A stretch of DNA of 64,000 bases from Candidatus Latescibacterota bacterium (GCA_020633725.1 JACKDC010000004.1:1-64000); one strand, 5' to 3'; shown: positions 8,813-17,456, numbered from the stretch's first letter. Numbers and translations: made by a program. The notes: generated by a model not told the origin, from the letters alone.

Positions 8813-9283
8813 ATGAAACGGACTCGAATCATCGCCATCGCGACGGCCCTCGCCGTCCTGGCGCTCAGCACGCTCATCGCGATGGCCGACGACAAGCCGG
8901 TCACGCCGAAACCCACCACCGGTTGCAGCCCCGGCTGCGCCGCCACCTGCACCGGCGCCAAGACGGCGACCGCCAGCAGCGAAGACGCCGCGCTCAAGGC
9001 CCACATGGAGGCCTGCGCGAAGGCCTGCGCTGAGCACTGCAAGACCGGCGACGTCAAGGCTCACATGGAGGCCTGCGCGAAGGCCTGTGCCGAGCAGTGC
9101 AAGACCGGGGACGTCAAGGCGCACATGGAAGCCTGCGCCAAGGCCTGCGCCGCGCAGTGCGCGACGGGCCACGACCAGGCGCACGCCAAGGCCTGCGCCA
9201 TGGCCTGCGCGAAGGCCTGCCGGGCAGACGGCAAGCTGAGCCCGCGGGACAGGGCGGCCGGCCGGACGCCGAAGCGTCGCTAG
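8813..9283 (+). CDS. Secreted protein made of Cys-rich 20-residue tandem repeats (possible metal-binding)
   Basis: 156 aa. Signal peptide residues 1-25 (ends IAMA before DDK). After a short 'CSPGCAATC' stretch come four 20-residue repeats (about residues 62-141) of the form KAHMEACAKACAEHCKTGDV, each with Cys at i, i+4 and i+8, so 12 Cys lie along one face of predicted helices, with a Met and a His in the units. The tail is basic ('RDRAAGRTPKRR'). The ATG at 8813 follows AGGGAG by about 8 nt. The regular C-x3-C-x3-C helices recall copper-storage (Csp) helical bundles, which bind Cu(I) with Cys from inside the bundle, but I see no direct family match. A strong terminator follows 23 nt after the stop. 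Confidence 0.7.
   Translation: MKRTRIIAIATALAVLALSTLIAMADDKPVTPKPTTGCSPGCAATCTGAKTATASSEDAALKAHMEACAKACAEHCKTGDVKAHMEACAKACAEQCKTGDVKAHMEACAKACAAQCATGHDQAHAKACAMACAKACRADGKLSPRDRAAGRTPKRR
8996..9234 (+). repeat. 60-nt tandem repeat inside the Cys-rich gene
   Basis: Three nearly identical 60-nt units (8996-9055, 9056-9115, 9116-9175) plus a diverged fourth (9176-9234). The period is in frame, so copy-number changes would add or remove whole C-x3-C-x3-C helices. A shorter 12-nt echo (gcctgcgcgaag) occurs inside each unit. Confidence 0.9.
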
Positions 9284-9306
9284 CCGACGGCCTCGCCTTC
9301 GGCACG

Positions 9307-9336
9307 ACGCCCGCGGGAGATCCCGCGGGCGTTTTC
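9307..9336 (+). terminator. Rho-independent terminator after the Cys-rich repeat gene
   Basis: An 11-bp GC-rich stem (9307-9317 with 9322-9332), a 4-nt AGAT loop, and a TTTT run just after. It separates the Cys-rich gene from the convergent TetR gene and is one of the two clearest terminators in the window. Confidence 0.8.
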
Positions 9337-9369
9337 GTCACAGGGAATCGGCGCCGCGGTGGCGGCGGG

Positions 9370-9978
9370 TCAGGTCGCCAGCAGACCCGCGGCGAAGACG
9401 GGGACGTTGTTCGTCACCACGTCCTCGGTGCTGAAGCTCGTGTTCTCCAGGTGATTCCAGAGCTCCACGTTGACGGCGCAGTCCATCACCATGCCCACGA
9501 AGCAGCGGGCGGTGATGAAGGGGTCCACCTTGCGCAGCTCGCCGCTCTCGATGCGGTCGCGCAGCTCCTCCCGCAGCCAGGAGATGTAGGGCAGGCGGAA
9601 CTCGCGGTAGAGCAACTCGGCGGCCTTGAACTTCTCGAGGCTGCTGTAGAGGAGCATGCGCAGGAGCTCGGGGTCGTCGCTGGCCGTGGCGAGGACGTGC
9701 CGCGCCACGGTGAAGAGCACGTCCTCGATGGTCCCCTCGCCGCGCTTCGCCGCCAGGGCGGCGCTGATCTTGTGGCGGCGCGCCTTGCCCTTGATCACCT
9801 CGGTGTAAAGGGACTCCTTGCTCGGGAAGTGCTTGTAGATGGCGGCTTCCGTGATCCCGCAGCGGCGCGCGATCTGGCGGATGGTGGTGCCGTCGTAGCC
9901 GCTCTCGGCGAAGAGGGAGCCGGCGCTGGCGAGGAGACAGTCGCGGCGGCTGATGCCCTCGGTGAGGGGCTGGGCCAT
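9370..9978 (-). CDS. TetR/AcrR-family transcriptional regulator
   Basis: 202 aa. The N-terminal ~55 residues form the TetR helix-turn-helix: 'SAGSLFAESGYDGTTIRQIA' followed by 'CGITEAAIYKHFPSKESLY', the canonical TetR recognition helix. Residues ~60-200 are an all-helical ligand-binding/dimerisation domain. The likely start is the ATG at 9978 with AGGTGA about 6 nt upstream. It is divergent from the aroF-trp operon across 200 bp, but that operon has its own strong promoter, so a regulatory link is not shown. Typical targets are efflux or lipid genes, often adjacent; no such neighbour is present, so its target and ligand are unknown. Confidence 0.92.
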   Translation of the reverse strand: MAQPLTEGISRRDCLLASAGSLFAESGYDGTTIRQIARRCGITEAAIYKHFPSKESLYTEVIKGKARRHKISAALAAKRGEGTIEDVLFTVARHVLATASDDPELLRMLLYSSLEKFKAAELLYREFRLPYISWLREELRDRIESGELRKVDPFITARCFVGMVMDCAVNVELWNHLENTSFSTEDVVTNNVPVFAAGLLAT

Positions 9979-10081
9979 GGGTCACCTGCCTGGGCGGTGG
10001 GTGGGGGGCAGCGTTTACTCGCTTGGCGGGAGTGTAATCCATCCCCCCGGCCGCTGCAAACCCGGGCCGGGGCCCAGGGCA

Positions 10082-10110
10082 TTGACGGGGAGGATCCCGC
10101 CGCCTAAAGT
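10082..10110 (+). promoter_or_regulatory. Sigma70-type promoter of the aroF-trpEGDCF operon
   Basis: TTGACG (10082-10087), a 17-nt spacer, TAAAGT (10105-10110). The start would be near 10117, leaving a leader of about 62 nt before aroF. That leader contains no ATG and no Trp codon, so no leader-peptide attenuator is visible. Confidence 0.6.
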
Positions 10111-10178
10111 GTTGTCCCCGGCGCGTCTATCGGTTCCAATTTCGGACGTCGCCGCCTTCTCTGCACCCAGGGGACGCC

Positions 10179-11195
10179 ATGATCATCATTCTCAAGAAGT
10201 CCGCCACCAAGGAAGACGCGGACCGGCTCATGGGCATCATCTCCGAGCAGGGCCTCGAGCCCCTCTACATGCCCGGCAGCGAGCGGACGGTGCTGGGCGC
10301 CCTGGGCGACGAGCGCGTCCTGGCCACGCTGGCCCTGGACGCCTACCCCTTCGTGGATCGCGTCCTGCCCATTCTCAGTCCCTACAAGCGGGCGAGCCGG
10401 GAGCTGCAGACCCACGACACGGTGGTGAAGGTGGGGCCGGTGTCCTTCGGGCCGGGGCATTTGACCGTGATCGCCGGGCCCTGCGCCGTCGAGAACGAGG
10501 CGCAGATCATGGAGTCCGCGCGGGTGGTGAAGGCCGCCGGCGGGCACATGCTGCGCGGCGGCGCCTACAAGCCGCGCACCAGTCCCTACAGCTTCCAGGG
10601 TCTCGAGGAGGAGGGCCTGCGCCTGCTCTCCGCCGCCAGCAAGGCCTCGGGCCTGCCGGTGGTGACCGAGATCACGGACGTCCACGACATCGACAAGGTC
10701 ATCGAGCACGCCGACATGTTCCAGGTGGGCGCGCGCAACATGCAGAACTTCCGCCTGCTGCGGGAGCTGGGCAAGAGCAAGCACCCGGTGCTGCTCAAGC
10801 GCGGCATGAGCGCCACCTACAACGACCTTCTGATGAGCGCGGAGTACATCCTCAACGAGGGCAACAACAAGGTGGTGCTCTGCGAGCGGGGCATCCGCAC
10901 CTTCGAGACGGGCACGCGCAACACGCTCGACCTCAACGCCGTGCCCTATCTGAAGGAGCGGACGCATCTGCCGGTGATCGTCGACCCCAGCCACGGCACG
11001 GGCGTGCGCGACATGGTGCTGCCCATGGCCAAGGCCGCCACGGCGGCGGGGGCGGACGGGCTCATCGTCGAGATGCACCCGGCGCCCGACCACGCGCTCA
11101 GCGACGGCCAGCAGTCCCTCTTCCCCGAGCAGTTCGCGCGCCTCATGGAGCAGGTGGCGCGGGTGGCGGCCCTGGAGGGGCGGTCCCTGACATGA
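10179..11195 (+). CDS. aroF: 3-deoxy-7-phosphoheptulonate (DAHP) synthase, Thermotoga/Bacillus type
   Basis: 338 aa. Condenses phosphoenolpyruvate and erythrose 4-phosphate, the first step of the shikimate pathway. Residues 1-70 are the ferredoxin-like N-terminal regulatory domain found in the Thermotoga maritima enzyme, which mediates Tyr feedback there. The (beta/alpha)8 catalytic domain follows, with 'IAGPCAVE', 'LRGGAYKPRTSPYSFQG', 'VLLKRG', 'LCERGIRTFE' and 'DPSHGTG', which carry the metal and substrate ligands. The ATG at 10179 has a weak GGGGAC just upstream. Its stop overlaps trpE as ATGA. Placing DAHP synthase at the head of a trp operon couples pathway entry to tryptophan demand. 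Confidence 0.95.
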   Translation: MIIILKKSATKEDADRLMGIISEQGLEPLYMPGSERTVLGALGDERVLATLALDAYPFVDRVLPILSPYKRASRELQTHDTVVKVGPVSFGPGHLTVIAGPCAVENEAQIMESARVVKAAGGHMLRGGAYKPRTSPYSFQGLEEEGLRLLSAASKASGLPVVTEITDVHDIDKVIEHADMFQVGARNMQNFRLLRELGKSKHPVLLKRGMSATYNDLLMSAEYILNEGNNKVVLCERGIRTFETGTRNTLDLNAVPYLKERTHLPVIVDPSHGTGVRDMVLPMAKAATAAGADGLIVEMHPAPDHALSDGQQSLFPEQFARLMEQVARVAALEGRSLT

Positions 11196-12847
11196 GCGCC
11201 GGCTTCCGGGCCGGCCGCGCCGAACCGCTGGTGAAGGTCCTGCCCGGGGCCGTGGATCCCCTGCGCCTGTTCGCCGCCCTGAGCGACGGCGGCGCCGCCC
11301 CCCACGCCTGCCTGCTGGAAAGCGCGGACGTCCACCGCGAGCACGCCGTGCGCAGCCTCGGCTGCGTCGCGCCCGCCCTGCGGCTCAGCGGCCGCGGCCG
11401 CGACTGGGCGCTGGAGGCCCTGGCGCCGCGGGGCGAGCGGCTGCTGACTGCACTGCGACCCGGTGTCGAGGACGGGCCAACCGACTTCGGCCTCGAGACG
11501 GTCTACGACGGCGAGCACGGCCTCGCCCTGCTGGCCGGCACGCTGCCGCCGCGCGCGGCCGGTCTCGAGGAGCGCGAGCGCCTGCGCGCGCCGGGGCCCA
11601 TGGATCTGCTGCGCCTCCTGCAGGGCGCCTTTCCCCTGGACGCGCCCACCGCCGCGGGCTTTCCCCCCGGCGGCCTGCTGGGCGCCTTCGCCTACGACTT
11701 CGTCGACAGCTTCGAGGATCTCGACCCCGGCGACGATGACAGCGAGCAGGACGACCCGCGCCCCGTGCCGGACTACGTCTTCGTGCTGGCCGATCAGCTC
11801 TTCGCCGTGGACCACCTGCACGACCGCACGCGTCTCGTCGCCACGGTGTTCTGCCCCGAGGGCACCGATCTGCGCGCCAGCGAGGACTACCACCTCGCCC
11901 AGGAGTTCCTCCGCCGCTGCGAGGAGGCCGCCGCGAGCGCGCCCGCGCTGCCGCCGCTGCCGCCCGCGCCGGCGCTCGACCCCGCGGCCATCGAGACCGA
12001 CCTCGACGACGCCGCCTACGCCGCCGTGGTCGCGCGCTGCCAGGAGCACATCCTGGCGGGGGACGTCTTCCAGATCGTGCCGAGCCGCAGCTTCACCGCG
12101 CCGGCGCCCGAGCCGCCGCTGACGACCTACCGCCGCCTGCGCGCGCTCAACCCCAGCCCCTACATGTTCTACCTGCGCCTGGGCGACATGACCCTGCTCG
12201 GCGCGAGCCCCGAGACCGCGCTGAAGGTGAGCCGGGCGGGGGCCGAGGGGGCGAGCGTGTCGATCCGGCCCATCGCCGGCACCCGCCCCCGGGGGCGGCG
12301 GGGTGGGGACGTCGACCCGGATCTCGACTCGCGGCACGAATCGGAACTGAAGCTGGACGGCAAGGAGCTGGCCGAGCACGTGATGCTCGTGGACCTCGCG
12401 CGCAACGACGTCGCCCGCGTCAGCGAGCCCGGCACGCGCCTGGCCGAGGAGCTCTTCGTGGTGGAGAAGTACAGCCACGTGCAGCACCTGGTGAGCCGCG
12501 TCACCGGTCGGCTGGCCGCGGGACTCGATCCGCTGCACGCCTACCTCGCCACCATGAACATGGGCACGCTCACCGGCGCGCCCAAGGTGGAGGCCATGCG
12601 CCTGCTGCGCCGTTACGAGCGCACGCGCCGCGGCTTCTACGGCGGTGCCGTGGGCTACTACTGGCTGGACGGGGAGTTCGACACGGCGATCGTCATCCGC
12701 TCGCTGCTCGTGGCGGACGGCCAGGCCACAGCGCGCGCCGGCGCGGGCGTGGTCTACGATTCCATCCCCGCCCGCGAGGTGGACGAGACCTGGCACAAGG
12801 CCCGCGCGCCGCTGGCCGCGCTGGGACTTGCCGAGGGGGTCGAATGA
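11192..12847 (+). CDS. trpE: Anthranilate synthase component I
   Basis: 551 aa. With TrpG it converts chorismate and glutamine (or ammonia) to anthranilate. An N-terminal 'CLLESAD' motif (residues ~32-38) matches the LLES tryptophan-binding site of allosterically inhibited TrpE. The chorismate-binding domain holds 'IRPIAGTRPRG', 'HVMLVDLARNDVARV', 'VEKYSHVQHLVS' and 'MNMGTLTGAPKVEAM', the last closer to the enterobacterial-type sequence than to the common 'PAGTxSGAPK' version. The start is set by the ATGA overlap with aroF (11192-11195). A long acidic stretch rich in D and E occurs near residues 170-190. Ends with an ATGA overlap with trpG. Confidence 0.95.
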   Translation: MSAGFRAGRAEPLVKVLPGAVDPLRLFAALSDGGAAPHACLLESADVHREHAVRSLGCVAPALRLSGRGRDWALEALAPRGERLLTALRPGVEDGPTDFGLETVYDGEHGLALLAGTLPPRAAGLEERERLRAPGPMDLLRLLQGAFPLDAPTAAGFPPGGLLGAFAYDFVDSFEDLDPGDDDSEQDDPRPVPDYVFVLADQLFAVDHLHDRTRLVATVFCPEGTDLRASEDYHLAQEFLRRCEEAAASAPALPPLPPAPALDPAAIETDLDDAAYAAVVARCQEHILAGDVFQIVPSRSFTAPAPEPPLTTYRRLRALNPSPYMFYLRLGDMTLLGASPETALKVSRAGAEGASVSIRPIAGTRPRGRRGGDVDPDLDSRHESELKLDGKELAEHVMLVDLARNDVARVSEPGTRLAEELFVVEKYSHVQHLVSRVTGRLAAGLDPLHAYLATMNMGTLTGAPKVEAMRLLRRYERTRRGFYGGAVGYYWLDGEFDTAIVIRSLLVADGQATARAGAGVVYDSIPAREVDETWHKARAPLAALGLAEGVE

Positions 12848-13443
12848 AGACGCCCACGGTCCTCATGATCGACAACTTCGACTCCTTCACCTACAACCTG
12901 GTGGACGAGTTCGAGAAGCGCGACGTGCGCGTGCTCGTCTACCGCAACGACATCGCGCTGGACGAGCTCGAGGACGTCGTCGCGGAGGCGCGCCCGCAGC
13001 TCCTGGTGATCTCGCCGGGGCCGAGCACGCCGGCGCGGGCCGGCGTCTGCATCCCCGCGCTGCGCGCGCTGGCCGGGCGGCTGCCGATCTTCGGCGTCTG
13101 CCTGGGGCACCAGGCAATCATCGAGGCCTACGGCGGCCGCGTGGACCGCGCGCCGCTGCCGGTGCACGGCAAGGCTAGCCGCATCACCCACGACGGCACC
13201 GGCCTCTTCGCCGGCCTCGAGAGCCCCATGGCCGTGGGGCGCTACCACAGCCTCGTGGGCGTCCGCATGCCCGACGAGCTCGCGGTCACCGCGCGCTGCG
13301 AGGATCTCGTCATGGCCCTCGCCCATCGCACGCTCCCCATCGTGGGCGTGCAGTTCCATCCCGAGAGCATCCTCACCCCGTCCGGCGGCCTGCTGATCGA
13401 GAACGCGCTGGCCTGGGCGCTGAGCCACGAAAGCGACGCATGA
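12844..13443 (+). CDS. trpG: Anthranilate synthase component II (glutamine amidotransferase)
   Basis: 199 aa, a class I glutamine amidotransferase that hands ammonia to TrpE. 'MIDNFDSFTYNL' at the N-terminus, 'ISPGPSTP' (oxyanion region), the nucleophile Cys in 'FGVCLGHQAI' and the His-Glu pair in 'GVQFHPESIL' are all present, so the triad is complete. TrpG and TrpE are separate genes here, unlike fused versions in some bacteria. It may also serve PabB, since no pab gene is visible. Overlaps both trpE and trpD by ATGA, predicting translational coupling. Confidence 0.95.
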   Translation: MKTPTVLMIDNFDSFTYNLVDEFEKRDVRVLVYRNDIALDELEDVVAEARPQLLVISPGPSTPARAGVCIPALRALAGRLPIFGVCLGHQAIIEAYGGRVDRAPLPVHGKASRITHDGTGLFAGLESPMAVGRYHSLVGVRMPDELAVTARCEDLVMALAHRTLPIVGVQFHPESILTPSGGLLIENALAWALSHESDA

Positions 13444-14459
13444 GCCACGAACTCATCCTCAAGAAGCTCTACGAGGCCAAGGACCTGACCTTCGACGAGA
13501 CCCGCCTCCTCATCGGCGAGATCATGAAGGGCGAGATGGACCCGGCCCAGATCGCGGGCATCCTGATCGCGCTCAAGATCAAGGGCGAGACGCCCGCCGA
13601 GATCGGCGGCGCCGCTCGAGCCCTGCAAGAGGCTGCCGTGTCCGTGCCAACGGCACGGACACATGTAATTGACACCTGCGGCACCGGCGGCGACGGCCAG
13701 CACAGCATCAACATCTCCACGGCGGCGGCCATCGTGCTCGCGGCGGCGGGCCAGCCCGTGGCCAAGCACGGCAACCGCGCGGTCTCCAGCCGCAGCGGCA
13801 GCGCCGACGTGCTGGAGGCCCTGGGCGTCGCCATCGAACTGGGGCCCGAGGGCAACGGCAAGCTGCTCGACGAGCTCGGCATCTGCTTCCTCTACGCGCC
13901 GCGCTACCACCTGGCGACGAAGCACGTGATGCCCGTCCGCCGCGCGCTGGGCACGCGCACGCTCTTCAACCTGATCGGCCCGCTCAGCAATCCCGTGCGG
14001 CCCTACGCCCAGGTGCTGGGCGTGAACAGCGAGGCCATGCTCGAACCCATGGCCCAGGCGCTGCTGGGCATGGGCGCCGAGCGCGCCTTTGTGGTGCACG
14101 GCGCGGGCATGGACGAGCTCGCCCTGCACGGCAGCACCCTCATCATCGCCGTGGAGGGCGGCGGCCTGCGCCACCTCGAGGTGAATCCCGAGGCGATCGG
14201 CCTCGACCCCGCGCCGCCCACGGACCTCACCGGCGGCACGGCCGAGGACAACGCCGCCCTGCTGCGGGACGTCCTCGGCGGCAAGGACCGCGGTCCCCGC
14301 GCGCGCGCCATCGCCCTCAACGCCGCGGCGGGACTGGTGCTCACCGGCGCCGAGGACGACTGGGCCGCCGCCGCGCGCCGCTGCCTGGAGCTCATGGCCA
14401 GCGGCGAACCCCTGCGCCTGCTGGAGCGCTGGGCCGCGGCGAGCCGGGATCTGCGATGA
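13440..14459 (+). CDS. trpD: Anthranilate phosphoribosyltransferase
   Basis: 339 aa. Transfers the phosphoribosyl group of PRPP to anthranilate. The N-terminal helical domain is followed by the PRPP-binding 'GTGGDGQHSINIST' (residues ~79-92) and 'KHGNRAVSSRSGSADVLEALG', then 'RRALGTRTLFNLIGPLSNP', all typical of TrpD. Length is normal and no fusion with trpG is present. Overlaps trpG and trpCF by ATGA. Confidence 0.96.
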   Translation: MSHELILKKLYEAKDLTFDETRLLIGEIMKGEMDPAQIAGILIALKIKGETPAEIGGAARALQEAAVSVPTARTHVIDTCGTGGDGQHSINISTAAAIVLAAAGQPVAKHGNRAVSSRSGSADVLEALGVAIELGPEGNGKLLDELGICFLYAPRYHLATKHVMPVRRALGTRTLFNLIGPLSNPVRPYAQVLGVNSEAMLEPMAQALLGMGAERAFVVHGAGMDELALHGSTLIIAVEGGGLRHLEVNPEAIGLDPAPPTDLTGGTAEDNAALLRDVLGGKDRGPRARAIALNAAAGLVLTGAEDDWAAAARRCLELMASGEPLRLLERWAAASRDLR

Positions 14460-15856
14460 GCGTCTCCGTGCTGCAGACGATCCTCGCCGCCAAGCGCGAA
14501 GAGGTCGCCGCGGCGAAGCGGGAGCGTCCGCTGGCGAGCTTCGCGGGCGAGCTCGCACCTTCGGACCGCGACTTCCGCGCGGCGCTGGCCGCGCCGGGAC
14601 GTCGCCATGTGTTCGAGGTGAAGAAGGCGAGTCCGAGCCGCGGGGCGATCCGTCCCGACCTGGATCTCGGCGAGCTGCTGCGCATCTACGAGCGCCACGC
14701 CGACTGCATCAGCGTGCTCACCGACGCGCGCTGGTTCGGCGGCAGCGGCGAAGACCTGCGCCGCGCCCGCGCGCTCACCACGCGGCCGCTGCTGCGCAAG
14801 GACTTCGTCGTCGATCCCTACCAGATCGCCGAGGCGCGCTGGCTGGGGGCCGACGCGGTGCTGCTCATCGTGGCCGCGCTCGCCCAGAGCCAGCTCGAGG
14901 AGCTGCAGGCCGCCGCGCGCTCTCTCGAGATGGCCGCCCTGGTGGAGGTGCACGACGAGGCCGAGCTCGACCGCGCGCTGGCCGCCGGCGCCGATCTGGT
15001 GGGCATCAACAACCGCGATCTCAACACGCTGAGCACCGACCTCGCCGTGACCGAGCGCCTGGCGCCGCGGATTCCCGCGGGCGTCGTGCGCATCAGCGAG
15101 TCGGGCGTGGAGCACCACGCGGACCTGCGCCGCCTCGCGCCCCTCGTGGACGGCTTCCTCGTCGGCAGCAGCATCCTGGCCGCGCGGGACATGGCGGCGC
15201 AGGTGAAGCAGCTCGTCTACGGGCGGGTGAAGATCTGCGGCATCACCCGGCGCGCCGACGCGCAGGCCGCCCTCGACGCCGGCGCGAGCTGGCTGGGCTT
15301 CATCTTCCACGCGGCGAGCCCGCGCGTGGTGGATCCCGAGGCGCTGGAGGACATCGTCCGCGGCCTGCCGGGCACCAAGGTCGGCGTCTTCGTCGACCAC
15401 CCGCTGGACGCGATCGTCGCCCTCGCCCGCCGCGGCTGCCTGCACGGCCTGCAACTGCACGGCGGCTACGGCGAGCCGGACATCCTCTGGCTCAAGGGGC
15501 GCCTGCCCGAGGTGTTCGTCGTGCGCGCGCTGCCCGTGGGGGACGGTCCCGTCGTCCTGCCGGAGAGCGCGGCCGACTACCTGCTGCTGGACAGCAAGGC
15601 GCCCGGCCTGCACGGCGGCACCGGGCGGCGCTTCGACTACCGCCTGCTGGAGCCCTTGCTCGCGGATCCGGCCGCGCGCTTTCACGAGCGCGTGATCCTG
15701 GCCGGCGGCCTGAACCCGGACAACGTGGCCGAGGCCGCGGCGCTGGAGCCCTTCGCGCTGGACCTATCGAGCGGGGTGGAGTCGTCGCCGGGGGAGAAGG
15801 ACCGCGAGAAGCTGCGCGCGCTGTTCGACGCGCTGCGCGAGGGGGCGCTGCGCTAG
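14456..15856 (+). CDS. trpCF: Bifunctional indole-3-glycerol phosphate synthase / phosphoribosylanthranilate isomerase
   Basis: 466 aa, two fused TIM barrels in the C-F order seen in enterobacteria. TrpC part residues ~1-255: 'FEVKKASPSRGAIRPD', 'LRKDFVVDPYQIAEA', 'GINNRDLNTL', 'ISESGV'. TrpF part from ~258 ('VKICGITRRADAQ') to the end, with 'GLQLHGGY', 'GGLNPDNV' and 'DLSSGVESSPGEKD'. Catalyses successive steps from phosphoribosylanthranilate to indoleglycerol phosphate. Last gene of the aroF operon: trpB and trpA, normally next, lie 9 and 15 kb away. Its stop shares CTAG with the convergent cpoB. Confidence 0.95.
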   Translation: MSVSVLQTILAAKREEVAAAKRERPLASFAGELAPSDRDFRAALAAPGRRHVFEVKKASPSRGAIRPDLDLGELLRIYERHADCISVLTDARWFGGSGEDLRRARALTTRPLLRKDFVVDPYQIAEARWLGADAVLLIVAALAQSQLEELQAAARSLEMAALVEVHDEAELDRALAAGADLVGINNRDLNTLSTDLAVTERLAPRIPAGVVRISESGVEHHADLRRLAPLVDGFLVGSSILAARDMAAQVKQLVYGRVKICGITRRADAQAALDAGASWLGFIFHAASPRVVDPEALEDIVRGLPGTKVGVFVDHPLDAIVALARRGCLHGLQLHGGYGEPDILWLKGRLPEVFVVRALPVGDGPVVLPESAADYLLLDSKAPGLHGGTGRRFDYRLLEPLLADPAARFHERVILAGGLNPDNVAEAAALEPFALDLSSGVESSPGEKDREKLRALFDALREGALR

Positions 15857-16896
15857 GGACGGTTCCCCATGGCCGTGAGGCGGTGCTGCGCGTTGGCGGC
15901 TTCGCTGCTGTCGGGGTAGTGCAGCGTCACGCGCTTGAAGGCGGCGATCGCCGCCTCGGTGTTGCCCAGCTCGAGCTGACAGTAGCCCGCCTTGAGCTGC
16001 GCGGCCGGGAGGGCGTCGCCGTTGGGGTAGTGGGCGAGGACGTCCTCGAAGCGCGCCAGGGCGTCGTCGAACTTGCCTTCCGCGTAGAGCGACTCGCCCA
16101 GCCAGTAGCCGGCGTTGTCCGCGAGCTGGCTGTTGGGGAAGCGGCGCATGAGCTCGAGGAAACCCTGCTCGGCGAGTCCGTAGTTGCCGCGCGCGAAGTC
16201 GGCGCGCGCCGCGTCGTAGACCACCATCTCGGGCGAGCCGTCGTCGTCCGCGAAGACCGCGCTGTCACCGGCCGCGGCGGCGCCGGCCGTGGTGTCGGGG
16301 GATGCGCCGGCCGGGACGATGCTGTCGCGGGTGGTGCTCACGACGCCGGCGGGCGGCAGGCTGTCGACCGCGGCGGGGACGGAGTCCACCGCGGTCGCCG
16401 CCGGCTTCGGCGTGCTGTCGGCGGTCGTCTGCGCCGGCGGGGGCGTGGTCTCCGTGGGCGGCGCGGCGCTCAGCGGGGGCGCGGTCTCCGTGGAGGGCGC
16501 CTCGAAGGGACGCGTCTGCCGCGTGAGCTGGTCGAGGCTCGCGCTCACGCGCCGCAGCAGGTCTTCCTGCTCCTGGTTGCGCGCGTTGAGCGTGGCCACC
16601 GCGCGCTCGAGGTCGCGCAGGCGGGTGAGCAGCTCGGCGCGGTTCTCGTCGTCGACGAGGCCTTCGCTCTCGAGCAGCCGGCGGATCTGGGCGACCTCGT
16701 CGGCCAGCGCGTTCTGCTGCGTGCGGAGGATGCGGGTTTCCTGGACGGTCTCGTCGAGCTTGCGCTCGGTGCGGTCCATCCAGGGGATGCAGCCGCTGGC
16801 GGCCAGCGCGGCGGCCAGGAGCAGCGACGCCGCGCCGGCGCGCGCAATGCGCGCACCGGCACGGGATCGCAAGGCGACGAGCGGGGTCACGCTCAC
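15853..16896 (-). CDS. cpoB: Tol-Pal system lipoprotein CpoB/YbgF-like (coiled coil plus TPR)
   Basis: 347 aa if started at the GTG at 16896, which overlaps the pal stop as GTGA; an ATG 48 nt further upstream is possible but would run into pal. A lipobox (LAASGC, Cys36) marks a lipoprotein. A coiled coil follows (~45-125), then a long Pro/Thr/Ala-rich linker (~130-210), then three TPR-like repeats with Tol-Pal YbgF signatures ('ARADFARGNYGLAEQGFLELMRRFP', 'YWLGESLYAEGKFDDALARF'). YbgF/CpoB coordinates peptidoglycan synthesis with outer-membrane constriction through TolA. The gene is last in the tol operon. Confidence 0.85.
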   Translation of the reverse strand: MSVTPLVALRSRAGARIARAGAASLLLAAALAASGCIPWMDRTERKLDETVQETRILRTQQNALADEVAQIRRLLESEGLVDDENRAELLTRLRDLERAVATLNARNQEQEDLLRRVSASLDQLTRQTRPFEAPSTETAPPLSAAPPTETTPPPAQTTADSTPKPAATAVDSVPAAVDSLPPAGVVSTTRDSIVPAGASPDTTAGAAAAGDSAVFADDDGSPEMVVYDAARADFARGNYGLAEQGFLELMRRFPNSQLADNAGYWLGESLYAEGKFDDALARFEDVLAHYPNGDALPAAQLKAGYCQLELGNTEAAIAAFKRVTLHYPDSSEAANAQHRLTAMGNRP

Positions 16897-17456
16897 TTGC
16901 CCGACGGACGGGCCACGAACTGCGCGCGGCGGTTCTGCGCCCACGCCGCCTCGTTGTGACCCATGGCGAAGGGGCGCTCCTTGCCGTAGGAGACGACCTC
17001 CATGCGGCTCGCGGCGACGCCCAGGTCCACCAGGTAGCTCTTGGCGGCCTGCGCGCGCTTCTCGCCCAGGGCCAGGTTGTACTGCACGGTGCCGCGCTCG
17101 TCGCAGTGGCCCTCGATGATGATCCGCAGGTCGGGATGGTCCTTCATCAGGCGGCCGTTGGCGTTCAGCGCCTCGCGCGCGGTGGGCTTGAGCTCGTACT
17201 TGTCGAAGTCGAAGTAGACGGCCTTCAGCTCCGCGCCGATCTGAGTCATGTCGGTGGGGATGGCCTCCTCCTGCTTCACCGGGATCTCCGCGGGCGGCGT
17301 CACCTTCACCGGCTCTTCCATGACGGGCTGCTCGGGCGCGGTCTTGATCTCGGCCTCCTGCTGCTTCTTCCCGCAGCCGCCCAGGTTCATCATCAGCAGC
17401 AGGGTCATGGCCGCCATGGCGGCGATCGTCATAGCGCGCGACAGTCGTCCAGTCAT
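16893..17456 (-). CDS. pal: Peptidoglycan-associated lipoprotein
   Basis: 187 aa lipoprotein: lipobox 'LGGC' with Cys28, then a linker and an OmpA-like peptidoglycan-binding domain (~70-187). 'YFDFDKYELKP', 'IIEGHCDERGTVQYN' and 'GEKRAQAAKSYLVDLGV' are the diaminopimelate-binding features of Pal. Anchors the outer membrane to peptidoglycan and binds TolB. Start ATG 17456 with AAGGAG 8 nt upstream; 43 nt after tolB. Confidence 0.95.
   Translation of the reverse strand: MTGRLSRAMTIAAMAAMTLLLMMNLGGCGKKQQEAEIKTAPEQPVMEEPVKVTPPAEIPVKQEEAIPTDMTQIGAELKAVYFDFDKYELKPTAREALNANGRLMKDHPDLRIIIEGHCDERGTVQYNLALGEKRAQAAKSYLVDLGVAASRMEVVSYGKERPFAMGHNEAAWAQNRRAQFVARPSGK

Noticed and set aside
8996..9234. CRISPR or intergenic minisatellite
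   Set aside because: The repeats are contiguous, in frame and inside a gene with signal peptide and ribosome binding site; no unique spacers.
10111..10178. Trp leader-peptide attenuator or T-box
   Set aside because: No ATG, no Trp codon and no alternative hairpins seen in the leader.
16896..16944. ATG start of CpoB at 16944
   Set aside because: Adds 16 non-signal residues inside pal; the GTG at 16896 gives a cleaner lipoprotein signal and GTGA coupling.
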